64,000 nt of DNA from Sphingobacterium paludis (GCF_004364125.1 NZ_SNZV01000004.1:1-64000), one strand, 5' to 3'; numbered from the stretch's first letter, positions 44,515 to 54,200 are shown. The notes: generated by a model not told the origin, from the letters alone. A program made the numbers and translations.

Positions 44515-46125
44515 ATGAAATTCAAGAAATTAGCAATATATACCATGGCGTTTACTCTTTTAGGAGCAGTGGCGTCATGTGAAAGTCCACTAAAGGACTT
44601 TAATCTGCAGATCAGTACCGAAGTGATTAAGCACTCGGCAGTTCTGCAGGTAGCGGGAGCAGATGGCTCAGATGTGGGCAGCGCCACGATTCGTTTAATT
44701 GGTGGCGATGTAGATGATATATACAATTTGGAAGGTAGGAAAACCTTTCAATTGACCAATGGTTTTGTAGAATTTGGTGTGAATCCAAACCGTGAGGTGA
44801 TGCCCGGTGCACCCGTTACTTTCCAAGTGGAGATTGCGGCAGCAGGGTATACTACACAAATAGTGACTGTAGCTATCAGCAATGTAAACAATGGTGTCCA
44901 AGCGGTGCGCTTAGTTAGGCCTATGAATCTTCCAGATGGTGCGGCTTCCAATACACAGACAGTTGCTTTGGGCGCTAATGGTGCAACCACCTCGGCAGTT
45001 ACTGTTGGCGCTTCCGATAATTCTTCCGGGGTCGAGATCAGTATCGCTATCCCAGCAGGCACACAATTCTTAGATGCTAATGGCAATGTTATCCAAGGCG
45101 GTACGTTGACCGTAAACACACTTGGATTCGACGCATTGAGCGAAGAAGCTTTGGCTTTATTTCCAGGTGGAAGTTTGCAGGCAGAAGGGGTGATCGGCCC
45201 GGACGGCTCTACAAGTTCCGGCACGTTTAATCCTGCAGCTGCGACAACCATCGATATGAATGTAGGCGGCGTAGCAGTTCGCCAATTCAGCCAACCGATC
45301 CAGATAACGATGGACGTTAGTCCAGACTTCCAGCTGAGCACAGGTGCAGCACTAAGCCCAACTACACAGCTTGTATCGTATAGCTTCACGCCATCAGATC
45401 CTGTTTGGACCTATCAGCAGACAGCGACGGTAACAGGTTCTGCGGGTTCAGGGTATAACTTGAGTTTTGCAACAGACCACTTAACAACCTTTGTGGGCGG
45501 AGAGTTTATCGAATCTTGTGCGGCTGTCAGCGAAATTACGTTTACGGGCGAATGGATTGCCCAAGGCTTTACCTATCCTGTTACGGTAGAAGCGTTGCAC
45601 CACGGACAGTTAATCAGTACACGTACATTCTCGGTAAGCCAAGGCAACCAAACTATTGCATTGCAAAATTTGCCTGCTAACGATGTGACAATTGTCGTGC
45701 GCAATACAAGCGGTACAGTCGTAGCGCAAGGACCGTTGGCCGCATGTGGTACCACGACCCAACTTGCGATACCAAATCCACCAGGCACCTTCGTAACCTT
45801 ACAGTTATATGTTCGCTGTCCAACGAATACTACGCCCATCACGTTATTACCAACATTCCAGATGGAGTACCGCGTAACCGGAACATCACGCTGGTCATAC
45901 TTGGGTGAAGTCAACAACGGATTCTTATCTACCACTCTTTTAAAAGCAGATGGAACGCGCTATGATTTCCGCGCGACATGGAAAAACAGAACGAAGGTTG
46001 TAGGTGCTAAAACCGTTACAGAAAGCAATATAGCAACGGTCGGTATACAGCCGGGTGATATCATCGGTGAGAAAGCAGGCGCTACAAACTTGGCGATCTT
46101 GACCGAGGAGTGTAAAGGCCTATAA
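44515..46125 (+). CDS. Large surface or periplasmic lipoprotein with beta-sandwich-like repeats
   Basis: A 536-aa lipoprotein: signal peptide with lipobox VASC, Cys22 when counted from the ATG at 44515 (a GTG two codons earlier is the alternative). The body is Thr/Val/Gly-rich and low in charge, with segments like Ig or carboxypeptidase-regulatory beta sandwiches (TFQVEIAAAGYTTQIVTVAIS, VSYSFTPSDPVWTYQQTATVTG, FTGEWIAQGFTYPVTVEAL). Four cysteines occur in the last third. Its position between the initiator/barrel genes and the phosphatase-wza-wzc set suggests a role in attaching or exporting the polysaccharide; no family was recognised. Confidence 0.68.
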   Translation: MKFKKLAIYTMAFTLLGAVASCESPLKDFNLQISTEVIKHSAVLQVAGADGSDVGSATIRLIGGDVDDIYNLEGRKTFQLTNGFVEFGVNPNREVMPGAPVTFQVEIAAAGYTTQIVTVAISNVNNGVQAVRLVRPMNLPDGAASNTQTVALGANGATTSAVTVGASDNSSGVEISIAIPAGTQFLDANGNVIQGGTLTVNTLGFDALSEEALALFPGGSLQAEGVIGPDGSTSSGTFNPAAATTIDMNVGGVAVRQFSQPIQITMDVSPDFQLSTGAALSPTTQLVSYSFTPSDPVWTYQQTATVTGSAGSGYNLSFATDHLTTFVGGEFIESCAAVSEITFTGEWIAQGFTYPVTVEALHHGQLISTRTFSVSQGNQTIALQNLPANDVTIVVRNTSGTVVAQGPLAACGTTTQLAIPNPPGTFVTLQLYVRCPTNTTPITLLPTFQMEYRVTGTSRWSYLGEVNNGFLSTTLLKADGTRYDFRATWKNRTKVVGAKTVTESNIATVGIQPGDIIGEKAGATNLAILTEECKGL

Positions 46126-46392
46126 TACAATATAAAAACGGCTCGTAAGAGCCAGCAAGATCTCAAGTGTTAAACTTGTAATTGTAGGGGAATATCCCGG
46201 CAGGTCGCTCCTGCCGGATATTTCTTACGATAAGCAGGGAAACGCTGGAGCCTGATCAGGATAGCATAGTGCTGCTTCGGCATAGGCTTCTCGAAAAAGT
46301 CGAGTAGACAACGTAAGCGTCCTATCGGTCTTAACAATTTTAAAAGTAAAGGAAGTCGCGCTAGGTGCGGACTCGCTTTAAAAAAAACAAAC
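46126..46392 (+). promoter_or_regulatory. Hairpin-rich leader before the phosphatase-wza-wzc-2 operon
   Basis: Separate inverted repeats: 46140-46153 (GGCTC-GTAA-GAGCC), 46164-46178 (CAAGT/ACTTG), 46191-46222 (13 bp with one bulge, core CCGGCAGG/CCTGCCGG), 46251-46260 (CCTGATCAGG), 46290-46304 (CTCGA/TCGAG) and 46354-46373 (AGTC-g-CGC/GCG-GACT). The first is close enough to the lipoprotein stop to be its terminator. The rest look like a folded 5' leader for attenuation or antitermination. No TAnnTTTG box was found. Confidence 0.45.
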
Positions 46393-47136
46393 ATGTTTAA
46401 TATCTTCAACCGAAACCCAAAAACCAATACGCTAGAATGGCTTCAGGTGGATATGCATTCGCATATTTTGCCGGGTATTGATGATGGGTGCAAAACGGCA
46501 GAAGATAGTTTGAGTTTGTTAAGCCGCTTATCAGCCTTAGGTCTGCAGACCTTCTATTTTACCCCGCACATCTATCAGGATATGTATCCAAATACGCACA
46601 GTAGTATAGATGGAGCTTATGCGACGCTGCAGCAAGGCAGCCCATCCGATAGTTTTGCTGGTTATGCTGCTGAGTATATGGTCGATGGTCATTTCGAACG
46701 TCGCTTAGAACGCGAAGAGGAACCCCTTCTTACATTGCCCGGCAAGCATGTGCTTATTGAGATGTCTTATATCCAAGAAAGCAAAAACATTGAAAAAGTC
46801 ATATTCGATTTACAGATCAAAGGATACCGGCCAATCTTGGCGCATCCTGAGCGTTATGTATTTTACCACGAAAATCCTAAAGCCTTAGAGCGTTACAAAG
46901 ATTTAGGCTGCCTCTTGCAGTTGAATATCTTGTCCATTTTTGGCTATTACGGATCACGTGAGAAAAAGACAGCGAAATATCTGCTGGATCGTGGACTTAT
47001 TGATTTTGTAGGGACTGATGCGCATCATGAAAGACATGTGCAGATGCTAGAAAGAGGTCTTAAAAAGGAAAACATCAAACCCTATTTTAAAAAGTGCAGT
47101 CTTAAAAATCAGCTGCTGATTCACTGCACAACATAG
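46393..47136 (+). CDS. PHP-family tyrosine-protein phosphatase (YwqE/CpsB-like), copy 4 (locus 2)
   Basis: A 247-aa phosphatase with all motifs intact: VDMHSH (Asp20, His22, His24), IDDG, FTPH, YAAEYMVD, LIEMSYI, LAHPERYVFYHEN and GTDAHHERH. It is the closest relative of the degenerate copy at 40124 and its active counterpart. It precedes Wza (46 bp gap) and Wzc, the normal phosphatase-export-kinase order, so it most likely acts on Wzc of locus 2. Confidence 0.9.
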   Translation: MFNIFNRNPKTNTLEWLQVDMHSHILPGIDDGCKTAEDSLSLLSRLSALGLQTFYFTPHIYQDMYPNTHSSIDGAYATLQQGSPSDSFAGYAAEYMVDGHFERRLEREEEPLLTLPGKHVLIEMSYIQESKNIEKVIFDLQIKGYRPILAHPERYVFYHENPKALERYKDLGCLLQLNILSIFGYYGSREKKTAKYLLDRGLIDFVGTDAHHERHVQMLERGLKKENIKPYFKKCSLKNQLLIHCTT

Positions 47137-47182
47137 CACAAATTTAATATACGACTACAACTACAATACAAGAATTATTAAC

Positions 47183-47974
47183 ATGAAAAACAATCCCGAC
47201 ACCAGAAAGTACTCCACCCTATGGTATGGCTTTATTGCCTTATTTTTTCTTAACAGTTGCGCCGTTAAAAACATTCCCTATTTTCAGGATTTGCCGGTTG
47301 ATTCTGCTCGCATCACAAAGCAAGCGGCAGCGTTTACCGAACCTGTTATTCAGTTTGACGACATATTAAGCGTAACTATCCAAACCATTGATCCGACAAC
47401 GGCAGCTGTAGCTAATCAGGCAATTAATGAGAGCGCGGCAAATGGCACATCGATACAGCAGATCACCGGATTTTTGGTGGATAAAAACGGAAGCATTCAA
47501 ATCCCCATGATAGGCTCCGTACAGGTTGCTGGATTAACAACCTATCAGGCGAGAGAGCGTATTCTAGAGCAGGCTAGACAGTTTTACAAAGAGCCCACCG
47601 TGCACGTTCGTTTTGCGAATTACAAAATAACCGTGTTGGGAGAAGTTGCTCGCCCGGCCGCTTACACCGTGCCGAATGAAAAGGTTTCCGTACTGGATGC
47701 AATCGGTCTAGCCGGAGATTTGACCATTTACGGAAAACGCGAAAATGTTCTGTTAATACGCGACAAAAGTGGAGAGAAAGAGTTGGTACGTTTAAATCTA
47801 AACGATTCGAAACTTTTTCAATCACCATACTTCTATCTAAAGCAAAATGACGTCATCTACGTGGAACCTGGTAAAGCAAGATCCGAGATGAATAATGCGT
47901 CCAGGACACAGACATTTGCTTTAATAACTTCTTTGGCGACAATAATCACGCTTGTTTTAACTCGCTTCTTTTAA
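47183..47974 (+). CDS. wza: Outer-membrane polysaccharide export lipoprotein (Wza/OPX), locus 2
   Basis: A 263-aa paralogue of the protein at 33849. The lipobox LNSC marks Cys26 as the lipidated residue. A PES domain (about 50-140, GFLVDKNGSIQIPMIGSVQVAGLT) and an SLBB domain (about 145-235, ITVLGEVARPAAYTVP, LDAIGLAGDLTIYG, KQNDVIYVEPG) follow, with a hydrophobic C-terminus. Partner of Wzc 51 bp downstream. Confidence 0.93.
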   Translation: MKNNPDTRKYSTLWYGFIALFFLNSCAVKNIPYFQDLPVDSARITKQAAAFTEPVIQFDDILSVTIQTIDPTTAAVANQAINESAANGTSIQQITGFLVDKNGSIQIPMIGSVQVAGLTTYQARERILEQARQFYKEPTVHVRFANYKITVLGEVARPAAYTVPNEKVSVLDAIGLAGDLTIYGKRENVLLIRDKSGEKELVRLNLNDSKLFQSPYFYLKQNDVIYVEPGKARSEMNNASRTQTFALITSLATIITLVLTRFF

Positions 47975-48025
47975 TATTAGCGTCAGCTTTTATCTATTGC
48001 AACACGTTGCATCTTAAGAAAATTT

Positions 48026-50398
48026 ATGAAGAATACTAAAATTGATTGGGAAGACGAAGTAGGGTCTGAAAGTCCAAAATCAGATAACAAAAAGCTCCAT
48101 ATTTTCGTTGGGAAAGTTTCTGCTAATTGGCATTGGTTTGTTTTGTGCGGTTTGCTCGGGTTTGCTTTAGCTTTTGCAAAAGCACGTTACAGCGTACCAT
48201 CATACAATGTACGCGCGAAACTCATCGTATCTGACGATCAAAAAGGGGGCGACCTTTCCTCTTCGGCATTAGGCGAACTGTCTGGGTTGATGAATACAAA
48301 GTCTTCCGTCGACAATGAAGTTGAAATTTTAAAGACGGGCGATTTAATGCGGGAAGTTGTATTGCAGGAGAAATCCTATATCAGCTATTTCCATGTGGGC
48401 AGCATACATAACGTGCCGGTCTTACAAACACCATATACCGTTGAATTGTTGAGTGATCCCGATTCTATCAAATCCGTCGTTGAAATAAAAGTTAGTGGCT
48501 TAGAAGGGGAAAACGTGCAGTTGTCACAGGGAGAGCGTACTTCGGAAATCGCGCTAAATGCCGTGTTTAGCTTGGACGGTGTTGGAAAAATGCGCATTAC
48601 CCGATCTTCCGCAAACCTGGAGAACCAGGAGGAATATTTGATTCGTATCGTGCCTGTAAGGTCTGCTGTGGCGGCGCTAAAGGCGTCGTTGAATGTGTTT
48701 GTCACCAATAAAAACGTTTCCACAATAGATTTAACGATGGTTCATCAAATTCCTTCTCGGGGAGAGAAATTGTTGAGAACCTTGATTGACAAGTATGTCG
48801 AGCGTAACCTTCATGACAAAAACGTCGTGGCCGATTCGACGCTATCGTTTATCAATGCCCGTTTAAGCCGAATCACAAGTGAACTTTCTGGTGTAGAAGA
48901 TCGCATATCGGGCTACAAAAGAAATACGCAATTGTCAGATATTGGAGAACAGAGCCGTATTTTGTTGGAAAACTCATCCGGTTACACGAAGAGCATTGCC
49001 GAGGCAGAAACACAACTTTCTGCTTTGGATGCCATCAGCTCCTATCTGGCAGATACGCGTAACCCTCGCGTCGTACCGTCTTCCGTTTTGTCACAAGACG
49101 GTACCTTCGCAGCATTGACAACAAAATACAACGAACTGGTCTTGCAGCGTGAACGTCTCTTATTGGCGAATACGGAAGACAATCCGCTGGTGATTAACGT
49201 TACCAATCAAATCGCTGGTCTACGGAATGACATGATTGCCAACGTAGCCTCGTCGCGCCGACAATTAGAATTAGCAAAACAAAACCAAGTTCAACTGTCG
49301 AATCGTGTCACATCACAGATACAACGCGTGCCAACCATCGAGCGCGGGTTTATCGACTTAGCCCGTTTGCAGCAAATCAAACAGGCGCAGTATATTTTTC
49401 TTCAAGAAAAATGGGAAGAGACAGCGATCAGTAGAACCGCCAATGTATCCAACTCGAAAATCATTGATTCACCAAAAGCAGACACCGCCCCTTTTGAGCC
49501 GAAGACAACGATCATGTATGTATTGGGTATTTTCTTTGGGTTACTTATTCCCGCATTGGTCATCTGGTTGAAAGATCTATTGAATGTGCGTATACGTAAT
49601 CTGGACGACGTAAAAGTATACAACCAGTTACCTATATTAGGTACCATATCGCACTCCGATGAAGCTGAGCAAATCGTTGTGACGAAGACATCGCGCTCGC
49701 CCATTACCGAACAGTTTCGCGCGATGCGAACCAATTTAGAGTTTGCACTAAATGGTGGGAAATCGATATTGTTTACCTCCTCCATGTCGGGGGAAGGCAA
49801 GTCCTACGTAGCACTCAACTTGGCGGTCACACTTGCACTACTTGATAAGAAAGTTTTGATTATGGAATTGGATTTAAGAAAACCATCCATCACGGCCAAA
49901 CTTGGACTGCCATCCGGCAAAGGTTTTTCGCACTACATTGTTCGTTCGGACATGCGTATAGAAGAAATCATTATGCCATCTGGAGCGCACGAAAATGTAG
50001 ACCTTATTCAAGCGGGAGCTATTCCTCCAAATCCAGCAGAGTTGTTAGTGCATAGCCGCATGCAAGAGCTCATGCAAGAACTTGATCAACGCTATGACTA
50101 TATATTGATGGATGCGCCGCCCGTAGGAATGGTGACTGATGCCCAACTTTTGGCACGTTATGCAGATTGCTGCCTGTACCTAGTGCGTCAGGGCTTTACC
50201 TATAAAGAGCAATTACGCATTCCTAATGACCTCGTTACCGCCAATAAAATACAGCCAATCCAGTTGGTTGTGAATGATGTACAGAAGAAAGGCGGTTACT
50301 ACAGTGGCTATGGTTACGGCTATGGTTATGGCTACGGCTACGGCGATTACGGGCAGGAAGGCAAGCGTAAGAAGCGTTGGCAATTTTGGAAAAAGTAA
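48026..50398 (+). CDS. wzc: Polysaccharide co-polymerase and BY-kinase (Wzc), locus 2
   Basis: A 790-aa Wzc. The Wzz part has helices at about residues 35-52 and 490-512; the intervening region is long and helical. The kinase carries Walker A SGEGKS with Lys592, Walker A' ELDLRKP and Walker B ILMDAPP. Near residues 760-775 a YYSGYGYGYGYGYGYGDYG tail gives more than six phosphorylatable tyrosines. It shows the canonical Walker A', unlike the locus 1 kinase. Nineteen bases separate it from fcl. Confidence 0.94.
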   Translation: MKNTKIDWEDEVGSESPKSDNKKLHIFVGKVSANWHWFVLCGLLGFALAFAKARYSVPSYNVRAKLIVSDDQKGGDLSSSALGELSGLMNTKSSVDNEVEILKTGDLMREVVLQEKSYISYFHVGSIHNVPVLQTPYTVELLSDPDSIKSVVEIKVSGLEGENVQLSQGERTSEIALNAVFSLDGVGKMRITRSSANLENQEEYLIRIVPVRSAVAALKASLNVFVTNKNVSTIDLTMVHQIPSRGEKLLRTLIDKYVERNLHDKNVVADSTLSFINARLSRITSELSGVEDRISGYKRNTQLSDIGEQSRILLENSSGYTKSIAEAETQLSALDAISSYLADTRNPRVVPSSVLSQDGTFAALTTKYNELVLQRERLLLANTEDNPLVINVTNQIAGLRNDMIANVASSRRQLELAKQNQVQLSNRVTSQIQRVPTIERGFIDLARLQQIKQAQYIFLQEKWEETAISRTANVSNSKIIDSPKADTAPFEPKTTIMYVLGIFFGLLIPALVIWLKDLLNVRIRNLDDVKVYNQLPILGTISHSDEAEQIVVTKTSRSPITEQFRAMRTNLEFALNGGKSILFTSSMSGEGKSYVALNLAVTLALLDKKVLIMELDLRKPSITAKLGLPSGKGFSHYIVRSDMRIEEIIMPSGAHENVDLIQAGAIPPNPAELLVHSRMQELMQELDQRYDYILMDAPPVGMVTDAQLLARYADCCLYLVRQGFTYKEQLRIPNDLVTANKIQPIQLVVNDVQKKGGYYSGYGYGYGYGYGYGDYGQEGKRKKRWQFWKK

Positions 50399-50416
50399 CG
50401 ATTTCACTTAGAGACC

Positions 50417-51370
50417 ATGATCAATAAAGAAACAAAGATATTTATCGCAGGCCATCGAGGCATGGTTGGCGGTGCCATCAAAAGAAATCTGGAACAAAAA
50501 GGCTATAGCAATTTGATCGTTCGCACATCTTCCGAATTAGATTTGCGCAACCAAGCCGATGTGGCCGCTTTTTTCGAAAAAGAAAAGCCGCAGGTAGTGG
50601 TGGATGCAGCGGCCCGCGTAGGTGGTATTTTGGCAAACAATAATTTTCCGTATCAATTTTTAATGGAAAACATGCAAATTCAGAATAATTTAATTGATGC
50701 CTCGTTAAAGACGGATGTGCAGAAGTTTATTTTTCTAGGTTCTTCCTGTATCTATCCAAAATTTGCACCTCAACCGCTTAAAGAAGACTATCTTCTAACA
50801 GATAGTTTAGAGCCTACCAACGAATGGTACGCCGTTGCCAAGATAACGGGTGTGAAAGCCTGTGAAGCTATTCGCAAGCAATTTGGTAAAGATTACGTAA
50901 GCTTAATGCCAACTAACCTTTACGGCACGTATGACAACTTTGATCTCCAAACATCTCATGTGCTACCTGCCATGATCCGTAAGTTTCATGAAGCCAAAGA
51001 AAGCGGCCACCTGCCTGTTACCCTTTGGGGCTCGGGCACACCGATGCGCGAGTTTCTTTTTGTCGATGACTTGGCGGAGGCTGTGGTTTTCGCTTTGGAT
51101 AATGCATTGCCAGATTATCTATATAACGTTGGAACAGGGGTCGATTTGACGATCAAGGAGCTGGCCGAAGTCATTCAAAAGGCCGTTGGCCACGAGGGCG
51201 AAATTATCTGGGATAGCAGTAAGCCGGATGGCACACCCCGTAAATTAATGGACATTTCAAAAATGCACGCTTTGGGTTGGAAGCACAAAGTCGAGCTGGA
51301 TGAAGGAATTGAAAAAACCTACGCCTGGTTCTTGCAGAACACACAAAATTATAAAGAAGTAAAGTTATAA
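50417..51370 (+). CDS. fcl: GDP-L-fucose synthase
   Basis: A 317-aa epimerase/reductase that converts GDP-4-keto-6-deoxy-D-mannose into GDP-L-fucose. Visible: AGHRGMVGGAI (NADP site), AARVGGILANN, LGSSCIYPK (active-site Ser/Cys), the catalytic YAVAK, and MPTNLYG. It is placed before gmd, which makes its substrate. No GDP-mannose-forming genes are in the window. Confidence 0.95.
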   Translation: MINKETKIFIAGHRGMVGGAIKRNLEQKGYSNLIVRTSSELDLRNQADVAAFFEKEKPQVVVDAAARVGGILANNNFPYQFLMENMQIQNNLIDASLKTDVQKFIFLGSSCIYPKFAPQPLKEDYLLTDSLEPTNEWYAVAKITGVKACEAIRKQFGKDYVSLMPTNLYGTYDNFDLQTSHVLPAMIRKFHEAKESGHLPVTLWGSGTPMREFLFVDDLAEAVVFALDNALPDYLYNVGTGVDLTIKELAEVIQKAVGHEGEIIWDSSKPDGTPRKLMDISKMHALGWKHKVELDEGIEKTYAWFLQNTQNYKEVKL

Positions 51371-51376
51371 AAAATA

Positions 51377-51406
51377 GCGCGTCATGGCGAAGCGTGTAGC
51401 GACGCG
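51377..51406. repeat. REP-like palindromic element
   Basis: CGCGTC (51378-51383) pairs with GACGCG (51401-51406) around a GCGAAGCGTGTAGC core. The wording resembles the dispersed GTCATxGCGAAGC..GCGACG palindromes found between genes in many bacterial genomes. Only one copy is seen in this window. Confidence 0.4.
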
Positions 51407-51479
51407 GAAATATCATAAAGTCAACATAGGAAGTATCTCAGTACGCATACTAACTACTACATACTAAAATACGAAAAAA

Positions 51480-52595
51480 ATGAAATCAGCACTAATAACC
51501 GGAATTACAGGACAAGATGGTTCTTACCTGGCAGAGCTATTGTTAGAAAAAGGGTACATGGTACATGGTATCAAGCGTAGGGCATCTTCCTTTAATACGC
51601 AACGTATCGACCACTTATACATTGATCAGCACGAACAACATGTACGGTTCAAATTGCATTATGGTGATTTGACGGATTCTACGAATCTAATCCGCATTAT
51701 TCAGGAAGTGCAGCCCGACGAGATCTATAACCTTGGCGCAATGTCACATGTGAAAGTTTCTTTCGATTCCCCGGAATATGTCGCCAACGTCGACGGTATA
51801 GGCACGTTAAGAATTCTGGAAGCGGTTCGCATCTTGGGCTTGGAGAAAAAGACCCGTATCTATCAAGCTTCTACCTCAGAGCTATACGGTGGTTTGCCTG
51901 AAAATAAAAATGAAAAAGGTTTCTATGATGAAAATTCACCGTTCTATCCACGCTCTCCATACGGTGTAGCCAAGATTTACGGTTTCTGGATTACTAAAAA
52001 CTACCGTGAAGCTTATAATATGTACGCTTGCAATGGTGTGTTATTCAACCACGAATCACCGCGTCGGGGCGAGACCTTCGTCACCCGGAAAATTACCATG
52101 GCTACCGCGGCAATTGCTTTAGGCAAACAGGAATGCTTGTACTTGGGCAACTTGAATTCATTACGCGATTGGGGCCATGCGAAAGATTATGTAGAAGCTA
52201 TGTGGCGCATTCTACAGCAAGATGTGGCGGAAGATTTTGTTATTGCTACTGGGGTAACCACCTCCGTTCGTGACTTTGTACGGATTGCCTTTGCCGAAGT
52301 GGGCGTTGAGCTGGCTTTTGATGGCGAAGCAGAAAACGAGGTGGCCACCGTTGTTTCTTGTTCAAACCCGGACTATCAGCTGGAAATCGGCAAAACCATT
52401 GTAAAAATTGACCCAACGTATTACCGGCCTACAGAGGTGGATTTGCTGCTGGGTGATCCTACAAAATCTAAGACAAAATTAGGCTGGGAACCACAGTATG
52501 ATTTAGCAGGGCTTGTCAGAGAGATGGTTGCTTCCGACCTGGAATTGGTGAAGAAAGAATCGTATAATGCTCAGTGGGAGCATATTGTCGGTTAA
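51480..52595 (+). CDS. gmd: GDP-mannose 4,6-dehydratase
   Basis: A 371-aa SDR catalysing the first step to GDP-L-fucose. It has [45 protein letters not shown] and the catalytic YGVAK, with [16 protein letters not shown] for substrate binding. With fcl it forms a complete two-step route from GDP-mannose. Confidence 0.96.
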   Translation: MKSALITGITGQDGSYLAELLLEKGYMVHGIKRRASSFNTQRIDHLYIDQHEQHVRFKLHYGDLTDSTNLIRIIQEVQPDEIYNLGAMSHVKVSFDSPEYVANVDGIGTLRILEAVRILGLEKKTRIYQASTSELYGGLPENKNEKGFYDENSPFYPRSPYGVAKIYGFWITKNYREAYNMYACNGVLFNHESPRRGETFVTRKITMATAAIALGKQECLYLGNLNSLRDWGHAKDYVEAMWRILQQDVAEDFVIATGVTTSVRDFVRIAFAEVGVELAFDGEAENEVATVVSCSNPDYQLEIGKTIVKIDPTYYRPTEVDLLLGDPTKSKTKLGWEPQYDLAGLVREMVASDLELVKKESYNAQWEHIVG

Positions 52596-52606
52596 AAAAA
52601 TGCATC

Positions 52607-52637
52607 TGCCGCGGCAGGCGGCATTAAAATATTTTAA
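52607..52637. repeat. Two adjacent palindromes between gmd and the aldolase gene
   Basis: A GC hairpin, TGCCGC-GGCAG-GCGGCA (52607-52623), is followed without gap by the perfect AT palindrome TTAAAATATTTTAA (52624-52637). It may partly terminate the fucose transcript or control the next module. Confidence 0.4.
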
Positions 52638-52655
52638 CACTTAATAGTATTCCCT

Positions 52656-54200
52656 ATGATAAAGATATTAGACTGTACACTGCGCGACGGAGGTTACTAT
52701 ACCAATTGGGATTTTAGTAAAGAGGTTGTCGATAACTACATCAAGCATACGAACAATTTGCCTATAGACTACTTAGAAGTAGGTTACAGAAGTAAGCCAA
52801 TCGATGGCTACCTAGGGAAGTACTTTTATATGCCCGTCTATGAATTGGCTCATATCAAATCCAATACGCAGAAAAAGCTTGTTATCATTTTGAATGAAAA
52901 AGATGTTCGCGTGGAAGATCTGGAGGAGTTGTTGAAACCTATTCAAGGCATCGTTTCAATGGTCCGCATTGCGCTGGATCCACAGCAGCTGCTGCGTGCA
53001 GTGCGACTAGCTGAAGCAATAAAAACCTATGGTTTCGAAGTGGGATTTAATGTGATGTACATGTCGAAGTGGAAACAGTATGACGATTTCCTAAACAATC
53101 TTGTGCATGTCAATGGTGTAGCAGATTATTTTTACATGGTGGATTCCTATGGCGGTGTTTTTCCGGCAGATGTCAAGGAAACGATCGCCCTGGTGCGCGC
53201 TAAGGTTGATGTGAAGCTAGGTTTTCATGGCCACAATAATTTGGAGCTAGCGTTGATCAATAGCTTGACAGCCATGGAAGAAGGCGTCGAAATTATTGAC
53301 TCCACCATTTTGGGAATGGGGCGCGGTGCCGGAAACCTAAAAACAGAACTCTTTTTAACGGCGTTAAATAGCCAGCATGGCCTTGATCTAAACTTCAACG
53401 CCCTAGGCGACGTGGTCGATGCATTTTCGGCATTGCATGAAAAATATAATTGGGGGACGAATCTTCCGTACATGATTTCTGGGGGAAACTCATTGCCGCA
53501 GAAAGATGTGATGGACTGGGTAACCACACGTTTTTACTCATTCAACAGTATTATTCAAGCGCTACAAAACCAGAAAGAAAAAGTAAAGGACAACGAGCAA
53601 CTTCCCGTATTCAAACCGCAGAGGCCAACAAAACGTGTGGTTGTGATTGGTGGCGGAAAAGGCGCATATGAACACGTTGACGCTGTCAAAGAGTTTATCC
53701 GCAACGATAAAGATGTGACTATCGTTCATGCCAGTTCGAAGAATGCATTAGCCTATCAAGATCTTGAAAACGAACAAATTTTTTGTTTAGTGGGCAATGA
53801 AGGCCATCGCATGGAAAAGGTGTTTGATGATTTGGGCAATTTTGGTGGCCAGACCATTTTGCCGCCATTTCCGCGTAAAATGGGAACGTATGTGCCTAGC
53901 TGCGTCAAAGACAATAGTTTCGAATTAGAAAGTGTGACCTTCACCGATAAATATCAAGATTCACATACCGCGCTAGCCCTACAGATCACGCATGACTTGG
54001 GAGCAGAAGAGATTTATTTGGTAGGCTATGATGGCTATAACGATTTTCCGATTGCTGAAAAGGAACGTCAATTGACAGCGGAAAACGAGTTTTTATTTAA
54101 TCGTTTCTTGGAATATAGCAACAAACAGGTACAAGCCATTACACCAACACGCTACGATATTCCTATGAACTCAGTTTACAGCATGATATATGACAAATAA
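52656..54200 (+). CDS. DRE-TIM (HMGL-like) aldolase fused to a Rossmann-like C-terminal domain
   Basis: A 514-aa two-domain protein. Residues 1-300 are a DRE-TIM metallolyase of the 4-hydroxy-2-oxovalerate aldolase/isopropylmalate synthase group: LDCTLRDGGY (Asp6, Arg10, Asp11) and GFHGHNN (His191, His193) supply the metal site, then GMGRGAGN. Residues about 327-514 form another domain beginning VVVIGGGKGAYEHVDAV, with DLGAEEIYLVGYDGYN, resembling the DUF115/GT42-type Rossmann fold. The aldolase half should join pyruvate (or an acyl-CoA) to an aldehyde or cleave such a product. The next two genes overlap and encode a CMP-sugar synthetase and a HAD phosphatase, so synthesis of a 2-keto-3-deoxy sugar acid is inferred. 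The substrate is unknown. Confidence 0.78.
   Translation: MIKILDCTLRDGGYYTNWDFSKEVVDNYIKHTNNLPIDYLEVGYRSKPIDGYLGKYFYMPVYELAHIKSNTQKKLVIILNEKDVRVEDLEELLKPIQGIVSMVRIALDPQQLLRAVRLAEAIKTYGFEVGFNVMYMSKWKQYDDFLNNLVHVNGVADYFYMVDSYGGVFPADVKETIALVRAKVDVKLGFHGHNNLELALINSLTAMEEGVEIIDSTILGMGRGAGNLKTELFLTALNSQHGLDLNFNALGDVVDAFSALHEKYNWGTNLPYMISGGNSLPQKDVMDWVTTRFYSFNSIIQALQNQKEKVKDNEQLPVFKPQRPTKRVVVIGGGKGAYEHVDAVKEFIRNDKDVTIVHASSKNALAYQDLENEQIFCLVGNEGHRMEKVFDDLGNFGGQTILPPFPRKMGTYVPSCVKDNSFELESVTFTDKYQDSHTALALQITHDLGAEEIYLVGYDGYNDFPIAEKERQLTAENEFLFNRFLEYSNKQVQAITPTRYDIPMNSVYSMIYDK

Noticed and set aside
44748..45389. 213-codon open frame on the minus strand
   Set aside because: It lies fully antisense to the lipoprotein gene and mirrors its Thr/Val/Gly codons; there is no start context or family resemblance.
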